The notes under the pieces are model-generated. The model was not told the DNA's origin. It did not search any database and saw only the letters and a list, made by a program, of their open reading frames with translations. Shown here in pieces: positions 11,696-24,803 of a stretch of 64,000 nt of DNA. The position numbers and the translations under genes were made by a program. Source of the DNA: Sorghum bicolor (lineage: Eukaryota > Streptophyta > Magnoliopsida > Poales > Poaceae). The DNA lies in the NCBI RefSeq assembly GCF_000003195.3, contig NC_012879.2:23177367-23241366 (forward strand), in the 5' to 3' direction. Within the stretch, counting starts at the first letter, position 1. The number at the start of each line of letters is the position of its first letter.

Positions 11696-12480
11696 ACTGG
11701 TCCAGCTGTGGATATTAATGGGTCATTCAAGCTCAAGCTAGCGCTGATCAACATGGTGCAAGCAAGCCAGTTCTATGGGAAGGCCCATGAAGACGCTAGT
11801 GCTCATCTTCAACACTTTTTGGAGATCTGCAACACTTTCACTATCAAGGGCATCCCCATACATAATATATTACTTCACCTTTTCCCATTCTCACTCTTGA
11901 GGAAAGCGAAGCAGTGGTTCTACACCAACAAGGAGAAGAACACTACATGGGCATTATGTTCCACCAATTTCTTGGTGAAGTTCTTTCCTATAGGTAAGAC
12001 CAATACTCTATGTGGGAAGATATCAAGCTTTCAGCAACAACATGATGAGACAGTCCTAGAAGCTTGGGAGTGCTTTCAAGACTACATACTTGAGTGTCTT
12101 CATCATGGGATAGAGAATTGGCTGCTCATGCAGACATTCTATCATGGGCTCAGCAACAACACTCGTGAAACCATGGATACTGCTGCTGGAGGAGCATTCT
12201 TATCACTTATCATTGCTCAAGCCACTGCTCACGTGGAGAAGATGGCCTCCAACCAAGGTTAGAGTAAAGAAAGAACACATACCCGCAAAAGATGTGGAGG
12301 AATGCACCAGCTCAAGGAGGTAGATATGCTAGCTGCCAAGATGGACCTGCTAATGAAAATACTTGATGAGAGAACCGTTGAGAAGAAGGAAGTCATGCAC
12401 ATTTATGATTCTAGCATGACTTGTGAATAGTGTTGAGAAATTGGGCATATAGGTACCAACTGCCCTAAGCTGACGAAGGA
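11696..12480 (+). pseudogene. gag: gag of element B (5' truncated, decayed)
   Basis: The capsid domain reads MVQASQFYGKAHEDASAHLQ, then AKQWFYTNKE, then SFQQQHDETVLEAWECFQDY, matching C's gag motif by motif. The open frame ends at 12262 (MASNQG). Downstream, at about 12420-12470, a zinc-knuckle remnant (C..C....H....C spacing) carries two stop codons, followed by an asparagine-rich stretch. The 5' part is missing because the CACTA fragment is inserted here. Confidence 0.75.
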
Positions 12481-12894
12481 TGTAAACTACATCAACAACA
12501 ACTACAACAACAACAACTACTACTGTCCTGAGTAGAATCAAGGTTGGAACCAACAACTCAGGTAATTACGAAGGTAATAATTCTTACACTAATACTAATC
12601 AACCACCTTTAAGAGAGTTAGTGCTTCATCAGGCAAGTTAATGGATAGCCTATCAAAGAAGCTAGCATGTAATGACAAAACCTTAGAATCAATTAATATT
12701 AGAATGGAAGTTTTTTCAAATGCTATCAAGAATTAGCTTAGCTTTAATAAGATCCTAGAATCTCAGTTACAATAGCTTGCTCCCTTTGCTGCCGCCAACG
12801 ACCAAGGTAAGATTCTTGGACAACAAGGGGTATTAGAAACTGCAAATCTTGTAGACATCTTTAATGCAAGAAGCTACTGGAGGTATCCTCCGAG

Positions 12895-13990
12895 AGGAAC
12901 ATGGTTTGACTCATCTCTACCAACCAAGAAAGGCGATCCAGGGAGGCCGGTTATTCTGATCTCCATTGGAAGTGCAAACTTCAACGAGGCAATCTGTGAC
13001 TTCGGTGCAAGCATCAACATCATGCCTAAGGTGTTATACAAAAAAATTTTCAATTATCCTTTATCACACACAGCCATGTGTTTGCAACTTGCAGATTAGT
13101 CACTCTGCTACCCCATGGGAATCATGGAAGAGACCTGTGTGCAAGCAGGCAACTCATACGTACCTGTAGACTTCACAGTAGTGAACACTGGTACCATTGA
13201 GAGGTTGCCTATTATTCTGGGACGACCATTCTTGAACACTGCCAGAGCTATTATCTACGCCAGCAATGCCAAGATCACTTTCAACACTAAGGGCAACAGG
13301 GAAGCATTTTCTTTCAAGAATAGGACATTGTCATTCCCTGTACAAAAGGAAACCGTCAATGGTAGGAACAAGAGTAACACCTAAAACAAGGCTAAGACCA
13401 AGAACAAGGGCAAACAGAAGGCCCAGAAGACAGAGACAACATAGATGGTCACTGCAATCCGCATAGAGTATGACCATCTGCTCAAGTCCCCACATCTGAT
13501 CAAGAAGGACGATCCAGGTGTCCCGACTATTTTATGCTCCATCAACATATGCTACTTCTACAACACTGTCTATGACACCGGATCAGGTGTCAACATAATG
13601 ACCAAGGTAACTTATAAATTTCTATATGGTACTATGCCTATGGACTCCACCCATGCGCAGTTGCAATTAGTGGACCAGTCCTTTCACTTTACGGAAGGGA
13701 AAGTCAGAAACGTCCCTGTCCAGATTGACGACCACTACGTCCCCACTGACTTCCTGGTCATCGACATGGGAGAAGATGAATGTGATCCACACATCATCCT
13801 AGGAAGACCGTTCCTCAACACCACCAAGGCCATCATATAAATTGGAATAGGGGAGGTATATTTCCAATTCCCCTCAAAAAAGGTACGCCTTCATTTCAAT
13901 AGTAATTATATAATTGAGGAAGATCCCAAGAAGAATAGATCAAGGAGAAGGCAACATACCTACCACCAGAAGAAGAAGAATGTTGTAGAC
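12895..13990 (+). pseudogene. Two tandem retropepsin-like domains of element B
   Basis: Domain 1 (about 12935-13380) reads CDFGASINIMPK near 12995 and IILGRPFLNT near 13213. Domain 2 (13445-13840 and beyond) reads YDTGSGVNIMTK near 13571 and IILGRPFLNT near 13793, followed by a basic tail (KKNRSRRRQ) to about 13985. Each has the flap-to-C-terminal order of a retropepsin. Domain 1 has DFGA where domain 2 keeps DTGS. In-frame stops occur (13096-13098 and 13381). Element C has the same pair. Retropepsins act as dimers, so a linked pair could in principle fold as a single chain, but that is inference. Confidence 0.72.
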
Positions 13991-16503
13991 AGATGGGTCG
14001 ACTATGAAGGAGAGGTTTCAAGATTCAAAGATTGATACCCTGACGAGGTGAACGCCGTCAAAGAGGAGGTACCAGCAGAAGAAAAGATAGTGATTCCAGA
14101 CACTCTCTCCTCCAAGTCACCATCACCTATAGGGTAGGTATGGAAACCAAAGGTAAACTTAGAATTAAATCCTGCACAGGACATAGCACTTGTGGCGCCC
14201 TCTAATGCGCCCCTCAATCATTGAGCAAACAAGAAGGTCCTATTTGGAGGACTTAAATCATCGAACGCTGCGCCAAGAGGTAACTTGGTATTTATCTACA
14301 TTTTCCTTTAGCATATTTATTTCTCTTAATTGCATTAGTAGTTGCATCTTTATTTTTTTGCTGCATTAGAAAAGAAAATAAATATGTTTTGCATTGCATC
14401 TAGAAAAATTACTAAGCCCAAGTATTTAATATGTGATACACTCACATACTTATCTACTATGGAGGCACAAAAATAAGTTTTAGCATATTTATTTTCCTAT
14501 TTGCATATTATAAATATGAAAAGCATAAAATATATTGATATTGTTAAAAGATAAATGGGTATAAGAAAGTTCTAGAGTCCCAAGGCTTAGAGGTTTATTA
14601 CTAACGCTTTTTCAGTTACACAAGCTTTGTTGTCTATTTGAGCTTCATAGGCTCTAAAGGATCAAGAAGAACTAACAGGCAGAAGAATGTCTTGTCCCCT
14701 ATCGGAGTACTGTCCACATCAGGTAACTGCTATTTTTGACAGCAAGTATCCACGACACTCCAGGAGCATCAGTATGCCTTCACTGCCCGTTAGCAACATC
14801 AGCAGACTATGTCAACATCCAGCTTGGGGGAGAGCAACCCCCGTATACCAAGCTAAGTATTCCTTACTCACTTATCTATTTATTCCTAATGCATTATGGC
14901 AAGATAAAAAGATGAATAACTTTAGAAACTCAATAAATATTTTATCTTTCATAATTAATTTTGCTAAGGAGAGATATTAGTGAATTTGTTAAAATGAACC
15001 TCTAGAATAAACTCTTATATGGAAATGATGAATAGTTGCTCTACCGTAATTCCTTGCAAGTACCTAGTTTTTAACCTTGTACTCTCTTGAGTTTTAGACA
15101 CAACTATTTAGATTTAAGATTTTGCTCTGAGCCTGAAACTTGTGGGTAGCAAATGCTTGATCTAAGTCTAGCTAGTTGATGGATATGATATGAAAATGTC
15201 TTGAGCTGCTATCAATCTTGCTCCTAAAGATGCTAGAGTTCTGGAGAATTTTATTTTGAAAATCTTAAATTGCTACATGATGAGTTCCTTTATGACGAGA
15301 GTATTTTAAATGCCTACCACACCCAAATACTCATGCTTACTAGATTAGGAAAACCTTCCACTTATGTTTCATCCTATAAGCATTGAGGGTAGTTAAGCTG
15401 TGTAGACCCTAAGGAACTAGTCATGTAGTTAAAGTCAATATTATGTGCTCTCCATCCATTGATCTTACCTACTTCTATCCTCAGAAGTATGCAACCACTT
15501 ACATCCACCACATTCTCGATGTGCTACTTCTGTTCCTAGAAGTACCACCCACATATACGCACTACACTCTGTGTTGTTTCTATCTTGGAGACATACACTT
15601 ATGCCGCTCCTACACTTGGAGTACACATTCCTCTATTCACCCATACACATTCCACCATCCACTTAGAAAATGTTCTATTCCTACACTAGGAGAAGACACC
15701 CTAAAAATATCCATTGTCTTATTCTACTTATCTAATAAAGCTCTAGTTATTTCAACTGATACTCCCTATTGTTATCAGTGCATTAAAAGAATTGGCTGAT
15801 CTCTAAAAAAATGAGAAAAGAAAAGAAAGAGGACAAAAGTCCCAATCTAAAAGAAAAAGACAGCCAAGTCCTTGTTCTCAGATTAGGGAGGTATGTTATC
15901 CCCAAGGAGCAATTGTAGAATTAGATATTCACCATCAATTATCACCCCTCATAACCACTTTCATTCTTATCATTCACCTCATTCACTGCACTCACATGCA
16001 CATATGACTTGATTGTGTAATTAGTTTCTCTAGATCCATGGTTTCTATGCAATACATGCAAGTAGGTTTGAATTGTCTTTCCAACCTATGAGCTCCATAT
16101 AAGTCAATTAGAAATATGGTAAGAGAGAGTAGGCAACTATGCCTTAGTCCTACAAATACCACATATTCTGAGACTAGAAATTATCATACAAGGAAACTCT
16201 AAGTTTTATTTAAAAATCTTGCAAAAACTCTAGAATAATAGTTGATCAAAGAGTGAATAGCATAGTGTCCGACTTAACTGTTCTATCTTTCAACTATTCA
16301 AGACCTAAGTGATAGCTATAAGCTCCATGATAAAAGGTAATATGAGTGAGTCTTGAGTTAGAATAGTTCACTCTAATCTGGAGGGGGAGTCCTTGTTTGA
16401 AAGCATGTGTCCTTGTGAGGCATGAAAGTATTGTAGCAACTCCTGATCCATCACTGAGTCTATCTTTGCTCAGGGATGAGCAAAAGGTAAGCTTGGGGGA
16501 GTT
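13991..16503 (+). other. Noncoding 3' internal region of element B
   Basis: It is AT-rich with no domain I recognise. The part from about 15360 matches the start of element A, and 16484-16503 is the purine-rich tract (GCTTGGGGGAG) before the LTR. Confidence 0.6.
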
Positions 16504-18108
16504 TGTTGACGGTAGATAAGTATTCTTTTTAACCGTGAACATAGCATGAAAAAGGATTAAAATCAGAATACTATCTAGCCATAGGGGTTATCACTAATAG
16601 AATTCTACAAGTTTTGGTGATTGTCTATTTCTATAGGGGGTTATTAGAATAAGAACAAAAGGAGGTCCACATGTTAGATTTACATAGAGAGAATACATGA
16701 AACGTCAACTCAGGAATACTCTAGAATCTCGAGGAGGTGACCCTGCAAAGTGGGGCCCCCCTTCTAGCCAGCCAAGGGCGAGCACCCTAAACCAATGAGG
16801 TTCCACCTCGTGGATCCTGCCTCCACCGCCTTTGAGGAGTAATCTTGAGCGTACATTTAAGTCAATTTGATCCAGGGCTGTGGTGCTTCCTAGGGGGCTA
16901 TAAATATGACTCTGACCCCCTTGGAGAGGAGTTCATTATTCTTTGAGAAGATCAAGAGAAGAAGAATTAGATAGAGAGGGGTCCCTCGAATGGATCTATC
17001 TCTTTAGGGTTCTTAGTCACCATCTCAATTAAATCTCTATAGTTTCATAGCATAGCTATATAGGAATAGATCTAGAAGGAGTCAAATTAATCTTGGAGTC
17101 CAGATCTATCTTTGTTCTTGGTAAACTCTTATTCTTCTTTGTTATATTTATATTAGTTCTTGCTACTATGAATATGACTTTGATCTATTTGATTATATCA
17201 TAATTGACTTTATTTTACTTGCTTATATTCTCAATTATATTGTTATGAGTCTACTTTGATTATATGCTTAGCGTAATTAGATTAGAATTATGTTTATGCA
17301 TAGGATCGTATAGCGCTTACTCATTAGGCTGATGGCTAAGTGGTAGATATTGTGTAAGCGAGGTGCCTAGACCGTATTTATCTGCGATTACCCCTTATAG
17401 TCTGAAGCTTGAGGTAGATCGCGCAAGTGACAGTCCTGTTGAGTCCTTTGTATTCCTTCTACCGATTATAAGGCTTGTAGAGCACCATTATTATAGGGAA
17501 GTGATTGCTATGTTCATGATCTTTCTTGCTAATATCACTATACATAGATATAACCTTTTCTTGCAATTATGCTAGGTGTATTTGCACTAATCAATATATG
17601 CTTAGTATAGTTAGAATACTTAGGATTTATTCTTGTAGATTATCCTGGTAACATGCTAGTGTTATAGACTTAGAGTAATCTAATTGAGGTGATTATCATA
17701 TTTATCATATGGCTATGAATTCTTATTTATCATTTGTCACTTATTATTCATATATTTATCTTATGTGACACTTACCCTGCATGCAGATAGATAAAGACAT
17801 GGTTAAGATCTCCATGATTACATGTAGTGCTCATTACTCATTATCCATTGCAAGTCCCTTCTCAGTGGTAAAAATATAAATAATGATACCTGGATTACTC
17901 CCAGTTAAAATGCTACATCGGTATTATCTGTGCGCTTGCAGATCCTTGATTTATTTATTCCTAGAAAAGCATATAGATTTAATACCAGCACTTCTACATC
18001 ATGCTGGGGATGACAACCTGGCTTAAGTGATGTAAAGTAATTTTGACGCTGTTACTAGGGATATGTTTAAGAGTCTATTTTTAGTAATTGCATTAATAAG
18101 TATCAACA
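16504..18108 (+). repeat. 3' LTR of element B
   Basis: It begins TGTTGACGGTAGATAAG and ends AGTATCAACA, 1605 bp. The 3' third matches A's LTR. The possible right target-site copy is 18109-18113 (GTTAC); the left one is outside the window. Confidence 0.78.
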
Positions 18109-18865
18109 GTTACTAATGTGATGCTTATTAATCAAGTGATTGCTATAGAATAAGTGCAAATCTAGCTACAATAGCTTCATTGAACTTGGTGCTAAAATAT
18201 TGACTAAAGGATTGAAAGTAAGGACTCATGATAGTAATGATCTTTTTGGCAAAGTTAAGCTATCCAACCAACTCCACCAAATAAGCCTTGCATATCCTTG
18301 AGAGTTTTTTATTTCTCTTCTGTTGGATAAGTTTAGCTGAGTACATTCGAGTACTCAGAGTTTATCCCACCATGTTGCAGATGAAGTGTTCGGTCTGGTA
18401 AAGATGGTGGTTAACTGCCGGTGGGCTCGGTGACTCTATATAGTGTTCTCATCTATATGCTATTGTTGGAGGATGTCACTTATGCTACCAATATATTTGA
18501 AACTTATGTTATTTTAATCATTTGAAACCTATGTTGTTTTCTCTAATTGATTTGGAAATTCAAACTTGTACTATTATTTGTGAACTCTTTTGTAATATTT
18601 TTTCGCTGCAAATCTCTATGTATGTAATGTGTATTTACTTAATCATGTGATCTTGGTGTGAAGTTGATTTACCGAGGTCCTTCGTGACACTAGGCAGACT
18701 ACCGAGTTTATATAAGTGAGAGTATGTGTGTGTCAACGTGTTAAACGAGGATAGTCATACTTGAACTTGTATAAATTGGTTCTGTCATACCTGCCCATCC
18801 GGATTCAAGTCCCCGACTTAACAGAGTGCTCGTATTTTCCTAAACTTATTCTAGGATTTAACGAT
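18109..18865. other. Decayed repeat, probably an old LTR fragment
   Basis: The stretch around 18330-18400 (GAGTACTCAGAGTTTATCCC, then CATGTTGCAGATGAAG) resembles the U5-side of Tekay-type LTRs such as 27770-27830. The rest is AT-rich with no coding signal. Confidence 0.35.
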
Positions 18866-19063
18866 GCTATGCTTTTAGTGGTCAACAACGTGCCCATCAA
18901 CAGCGAGGCGCCTGTAATGACTTCGTCAATCTCAAGATTTGCCGGTCCAACTCGGTTCTTTGGAGATGCTCATAGGGATAGGGTGTGCGTGTGTGCATTC
19001 ATAGAGATGAGTGCACGCTCGTGTATATGAGCGTTTGCGTCTGTAACTGGGTCTCGAAAAAAA
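18866..19063 (+). mobile_element. 3' end of a non-LTR (SINE/LINE-like) element
   Basis: It reads GACTTCGTCAATCTCAAG, then GGGATAGGGTGTGCGTGTG, then GTGTATATGAGCGTTTGCG, and ends in an A-run after CTGGGTCTCG. I recognise this tail style from grass non-LTR retroelements; the exact family cannot be fixed from memory. Confidence 0.4.
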
Positions 19064-20079
19064 GGAAATCCTAATTGTAGGGGAAAATGATGCAAGATCA
19101 AAGCTCTATTCTATTTTTTGAGTTCTGCAAGCTATGATTGCTGGTTTCAATCAAGTTTAGAAATATGTTTGATTTCTATAGAAGTTTTCCTTTCAGATGG
19201 TTGCATCTTACCTAGAAAACAATTATTTGCATCTCCAACTATTGTTAATCTTTGTACGTGGTGTTAGCACATATTTATTCATGTTTTTTTGTATTTCTTC
19301 TAGAGACATGATCCAATCTATGTAACACAAGCTAGATGCTGATTTTCATAGTTAACCTTTCGCCTCCACATGAGCAACCTGAACCACCACAGATGTGGGG
19401 AGCAGAGAGCCATCATGATCGGGACAGTGTGGCGGTCGTGGTGTCGGTGATGTCTTGTGTGGCAGGCGCACGATAACAGATTGGAGGGTATATCTATCTA
19501 TGCAAAAAAAAGTAAGAGCTAATGCTTGCAATATGGGATTAAGAATATTGTATTCTATAGGCAACCCACTAGGCCACAACAAACGAGGTGAAGCTAGAAA
19601 GGACAATAGAAGATTCCTGGATTTGTATAACACACGTATACGTGCATTGTTTTGTTCTTTCACAACGACACTACTTGTTCTCGCTGCCACGAATAAAAGA
19701 TCTGCAAAGTAGAGTTGGTGAGCCTGAGATGCCGTATTCTTCTTGACTATATTAATTTTATAAACTTTATCTTTTGGATAAAATAATATTTTAATGTTGG
19801 TATTTAATTTCACGGTATTATTATCTTATCGTACGATCCATATGCTTTTAACACAAAGATTTAGTTATCCCGTAGCAATACATGGACATGCTATCTAATT
19901 TTAAGTAAAAAATATAAATGGGATGGCACACAACAACGACGGATAGAAGGACTCTACGACATAGAGAATGAGAGAATGATAAGACAAATTTCATGGCGGT
20001 GTTGATTTTTATCATAACGTGTCCGATGTGCCAAAAAAGACCACGGAAGTTTAAATTTTAGCCTTAAATTTACAGAATT
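19064..20079. other. Intergenic stretch, nothing recognised
   Basis: It is AT-rich with no convincing coding frame. The open frames at 19352-19813 lack any domain I know and overlap on both strands. Confidence 0.4.
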
Positions 20080-20371
20080 TAGATTATCTCCAACAATAAC
20101 ATCCAAAATACAAGACCCATTTAACATTTGGGTACTGCTACAGGCAAAAAGTTCAATACCAATTCAACATCTTCTCCAACAATAAAACCCAAAAAATCAT
20201 TTCTACAAATGAGTTTATATGATAAAGGATACTCATATTTGGGTTTTGTCTCTTAGGCAACTCAAAATGGGTCTACCATATAGGTATTCTATTGGAGGCT
20301 GATTTTAGGTCATCTGCTACCCATTTTTGGGTTTGGGTATCCATATAGGTCTCCGGTTGGAGACAGTCTTA
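20080..20371. mobile_element. MITE-like inverted-repeat element
   Basis: The ends are imperfect inverted repeats: left TAGATTATCTCCAACAATAA, right ending GGTTGGAGACAGTCTTA. The interior contains mirrored motifs (CAAAAATGGG-type sequences with ATTTGGGT). No target-site copy is clear. Confidence 0.45.
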
Positions 20372-20439
20372 GAGTGATGAGTGAGGGAGTGGTTTGCGGA
20401 ACAATAACACAACACAAGAATTACCAACATATATATAGA

Positions 20440-20444
20440 TGCAG
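20440..20444. repeat. Left target-site duplication of element G (TGCAG)
   Basis: TGCAG directly precedes the terminal TGTGGCAGAACC and matches 28341-28345 exactly. Confidence 0.75.
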
Positions 20445-23143
20445 TGTGGCAGAACCTCCTAAGTGTTTGGGCCCACCGACACTTGTCATTGTCCCAAAGA
20501 CCTCTGACGGTAATGCCGGGGATCCTCCCACTCTAGAAGTCCGATGAGCACCTCTGGATGCTCATTCCACCGCTATCCGGGGCATATCACACAAGCCTGT
20601 CTTGACCACCAGCAATGGTCAATTAACGAAAATGTCTTCTCCTCGCCCTTACAGGATAGCAAGTGGCCACCTTAACACCAGGATCACTCATTGCGAAGAC
20701 ATTGCAGTATCACAAACGACATAAGCCCAAAATAAGATTTCAGAGTAAAACAACGGAAGTATTACATAACTTATTTTACAAAAGGAGTTCTTCCAAATAG
20801 CAGAGTGTTATTACAAGCCAGGCCCAGTGGAGCAACTTAAACTTTAGTACACAGATTACAAATTTACAGACCCTGCCCATGGGTCACGCTCACTCTTCTT
20901 CGTCGTCAACCTCGACGACGGACACACAACAGGGTCCGAAACAGGTCGGCTCCTGAGCTTCACCTGCAACAGGGGTTGTAAAACCCTGAGTACGGGAGTA
21001 CTCAACAAGACTTAGCCGGTAGAAAAAGAGGAGAAATTAGGAATGCAGGCTTAGGGTAGACAAGGGGTGGCTGAGCAAGGAGCCAAAGTGTTTTGCTAAA
21101 AAGCTTACTAATAGTGCATCCTTACTTTCAAGTTTTACCCACGAATCCCTCTCCTTAAGAGGTCGAGGAGTTCGAGGACAATCTATCTAGTTGCTTCTCA
21201 CAGACAAGTCTGTAAGTTCCTAGTCCTTAATCAAAGTATTATTTATCCAACGGTCATAGCTTCATGTTACTCTGAGTCCGGGAATTGGGATCCGAACCTC
21301 ATGTGACATTTCCCCCTTTTCTCATTTTATCACTTAGTTGCATATTTATCTACGATGAGGGTCGAAGGAATTGAGTCTCCCAATCGGGGAGCAACGACGA
21401 TTCGAATCGCTTAGCAATCCAGCTGGAGTTCCTAACCACCCAACATATGTAGAACCAAATCTTGCATATGTCAACCCAATTCTAGCTCTCCCCAAATTTG
21501 ACCAGGTTCGCGGCACCCGAGAGCACAGTACTCCACCATCCTACAGCCGATCTAGATGTTTCCCGGTCATCTCAGATCCGTAAGGTGGGTACACGCTACT
21601 CTCGCCATCGCTCCACGCCCAGTGCGCGAGTAGCTGTTCGCATCGAGGGATCCCAAGACCGGGCTTACCGAGGGCAAGTGGTTAGTACTATAAATTCTCA
21701 ACCCAGCAGGCCATCAACGGACCGGTCCTTAACCGACACAGTTGGAGACACTACTTTAAGACTCCATTCTTAAAGCAAGTCCATCGACCGGTCTCAAGTT
21801 GAAACATCATTGACCATAAGTGTATTCCACAACAACCCTTCAAACTTTCTTAGTTGAAAACCTATCTAATAAGCAGGGCTAAGCATCACTACGCAGTTTT
21901 AAAACAAAACAGTTGCCAAGGACAAGATAACAAATATCAAGGTAGTAAATGCAGCAAGTAGGTTAACCCAATTCTCAACTACCTAATGCAGCACTTTCAA
22001 TTCATAAGTGATAAAGGATTTAAAACATTCAAGGTGGGGTTAATGCATCCGGGGCTTGCCTTGGTTGCAGGGCAGAGAGGGACCCTCAGAGACTTCCCAA
22101 GTCTCGGATCCTACTTCCTCGAACGGAGCACCGACCTCGGGGTTTGGTTCAACGGTCGCTCCTTCGGTCACGTGCACTATACGCAAAATGATGTATGCTC
22201 ATGATATGCGTATGACAAATATGCAAAAAGGACCAAGTTAAGTACTACCGGCTCTCTTGGTGCAACACAGACTAAACAATAATTAAAGTTGTTTAGTATC
22301 TTAGTGTCTTTACCCAAGATGTTGCATCTGTAAATTAAGGTTTCTCTTAATTCATAATTATCCTAAATTAACTAATTATTAATCCTTTTTTCTTAATTAA
22401 TTCTTAATTAAATATTAATGATAGCAATTAAGCATTAAGGCCAAACAATAATTAAATGCCAAAGGTCATTAAGGTTAATGACCTCAGGTCAACACATAAT
22501 CCCAAAATCACTCAAACCCTAATTTTGAGAATTTAACTAATTATTACCTAATTATCCTAGAATTATTATTTAATTACTAATTAAGGGTTTAATAATATTT
22601 TATTCAAACATTATTCAAATGCTACCAAATTTGGTGTGGAGCCAGGGAATAATATTCAGAGGCATCCCACAAATTTTGGTGATTTTTGGACATATTAATA
22701 AATTATTAAAATTCATAGAAATTTTATTTACTAATTAAAAGAGGCAATTTTTATACACATGCAAACTACCAGAAAATAAAACTTAACATTTTTCCTGTGT
22801 TCTACTTATTTCATGGAGTCTATACAAAAATTTTCATGATTTTTGGATCAGTGCACAATTTTTCACACAAATTCAAACATAAAGCACTTTTAATTCAAAA
22901 AGAAAAAGAAAAACAAAAGTTTGAAACCGGAAGGGGCCCGGCTAAACGGCCCGCAGGCCGGCCCACACGGGCGCTGAACCCGCCCCTTCCCCTCTCTCAG
23001 CCAGACATTGACGAGGCGGCCCCACCCGTCAGTTGCGCCTTCACCGCGCACGACGGCTCGGCCACGGCTCCGGCCGCCATTGGCGAGGGTTTTGGCCCCT
23101 GCGCGAGCGCGCACCAGCCTCGCCTCACCTTCGCGAACCTATG
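20445..23143 (-). repeat. Left LTR arm of element G (inverted, partial)
   Basis: It is the reverse complement of the right LTR from its 3' end back to the CGCCTCACCTTCGCGAACC block. It keeps a segment (21248-21938) that the right arm lacks. The upstream part of the LTR, including its TGTAACATCC start, is absent. Confidence 0.8.
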
Positions 23144-23145
23144 TC

Positions 23146-23375
23146 TACTACTGTGCTCTTGGGTGCCACGAACTTGGTCAAATTTGGGGAGAGCTAGAAT
23201 TGGGTTGACATATGCAAGATTTGGTTCTACATATGTCGGGTGGTTAGGAACTCCAGCTGGATTGCTAAGCGATTCGAATCGTCGTTGCTCCCCGATTGGG
23301 AGACTCAATTCCTTCGACCCTCATCGTAGATAAATATGCAACTAAGTGATAAAATGAGAAAAGGGGGGAATGTCA
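23146..23375 (+). repeat. Short LTR segment in the opposite orientation to its neighbour arm
   Basis: It is the reverse complement of about 21310-21540 (shared blocks GGTTAGGAACTCCAGCTGG and CGATTCGAATCGTCGTTGC). It joins the left arm near 23143-23152 and the integrase near 23370-23376, where LTR and integrase sequence meet around AATGTCA. Confidence 0.75.
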
Positions 23376-24600
23376 TGTATCAGGACCTAAAACAAAGGTT
23401 TTGGTGGACAAAAATGAAGATAGAAATAGCTCGCTATGTGGCCCAATGCGATACCTGCCGAAAGGTCAAAGCTATTCATCTCAAATCCGCTAGAGAATTG
23501 CAACCTTTGCCTATTCCAGCATGGAAATGGGATGATATTAGTATGGATTTCATAGTAGGGTTGCCCAAGACGGTTAAAGATTTTGATTCTATTTGGGTCA
23601 TTGTGGATCGTCTCACCAAAAGAGCACACTTCTTGCCTGTAAAGATATTATATCCTGCCTCCACTTATGCTAAGATTTATTTTGATCGTATCCTAAGTCT
23701 GCATGGGGTACCAAAGACAATAGTGTCAGATAGAGGCACACAATTTGTCTCCCAATTCTGGAAATGTTTACACGAGTCCTTGGGCACCAAACTTTTATAC
23801 AGCACCGCCTACCACCCTCAAACAGGTGGGCAAACTGAAAGGGTGAATCAAACTCTAGAAGATCTATTGAGATCTTGTGCCCTAAATTTTCCAGATAAGT
23901 GGGATGACTGCTTGCCTCTAGCAGAGTTTTCTTACAACAATAGCTACCAAGAGAGTATCAAGATGGCTCCCTTTGAGGCACTATATGGCCGTCGATGTCG
24001 AACTCCGTTACACTGGTCGGAGCCCGGAGAAAGATGGTTCTTCGGGGTTGACTTAGTGAAAGAGACTGAGAACAAAGTTAGACAAATCCAAAATAACTTA
24101 AAAGTTGCTCAGTCCCGATAGAAAAGCTATGCGGTAAAAGACGTCGACCGTTAAGGTTCGCCAAAGGTGATCATGTGTATTTGAAAGTATCCCCAATGAA
24201 AGGAGTAAATCGTTTTGGTGTTAAAGGCAAGTTAGCGCCCCGTTGCATTGGTCCCTTTCCAATCATTGACCGATGTGGATAGGTAGCTTACCGCCTTAAA
24301 CTGCCCGAACGACTATCCGAGATACATAATGTGTTCCATGTGTCTCAATTGAAAAAGTGTCTTCGGGTACCAGACCAAGTTCAAGATATTGAAGATGTGG
24401 AACTTGAACCGGATCTAACTTATTCGGAGTATCCTATCCGAGTATTGGACCAAAGAGATAGAGTTACTCGAAGAACAACTACCAAGTGGTACAAGGTACA
24501 GTGGAGCCAACACTCTGAAGAGGAAGCCACATGGGAATCTGAAGATTACCTAATGGAGAATTTTCTTGAGTTTCACGCTTCTCTTCAAGACAACATCTAA
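23372..24600 (+). pseudogene. pol: Integrase C-terminal half with chromodomain, element G
   Basis: The frame begins MYQDLKQRFWWTKMK, then CDTCRKVKA (second half of the HHCC zinc finger; the histidine half is lost). The catalytic core shows all three acidic positions: [17 protein letters not shown] and GGQTERVNQ. A stop at 24119-24121 interrupts the frame before the SH3-like region; further stops occur to about 24290. The terminal chromodomain (24331-24597) reads YPIRVLDQRDRV, KWYKVQW and EEEATWESEDYL. Chromodomains of this class target histone H3 tails, mainly K9-methylated (family knowledge). It is truncated and cannot make an active protein. Confidence 0.85.
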
Positions 24601-24803
24601 TAAAATAGGGAGTGTACTCTAGTGAAGGAAAGGAGTAGTCAAAGTCATGTACTTAGTGTACATGTATGTTTCTAATTGAGTAATCTTCCCCAACTTCTTC
24701 TCTTATGAAAAAGGTTGGAGGTGAAAGGGTTTGACAAATTTCCTTTTCCATTACGTACCCTAAGGCTTTAAATCTCGGGGACGAGATTTCTTTAAGGAAG
24801 GGC

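Larger units (their letters stand above)
11696..18108 (+). mobile_element. Element B: Athila-like Ty3 retrotransposon without reverse transcriptase, 5' end missing
   Basis: From left to right it has gag cut by the CACTA insertion, two retropepsin-like domains, about 2.5 kb of noncoding sequence and a 3' LTR. No reverse transcriptase, RNase H or integrase motif is visible between the protease domains and the LTR. The same order appears in C, so the lack of pol is shared rather than private decay. The 5' LTR must be left of the window. Confidence 0.78.

Noticed and set aside
12475..12535. CAACAA microsatellite
   Set aside because: It encodes the asparagine-rich linker of element B's gag; it is part of that gene remnant.
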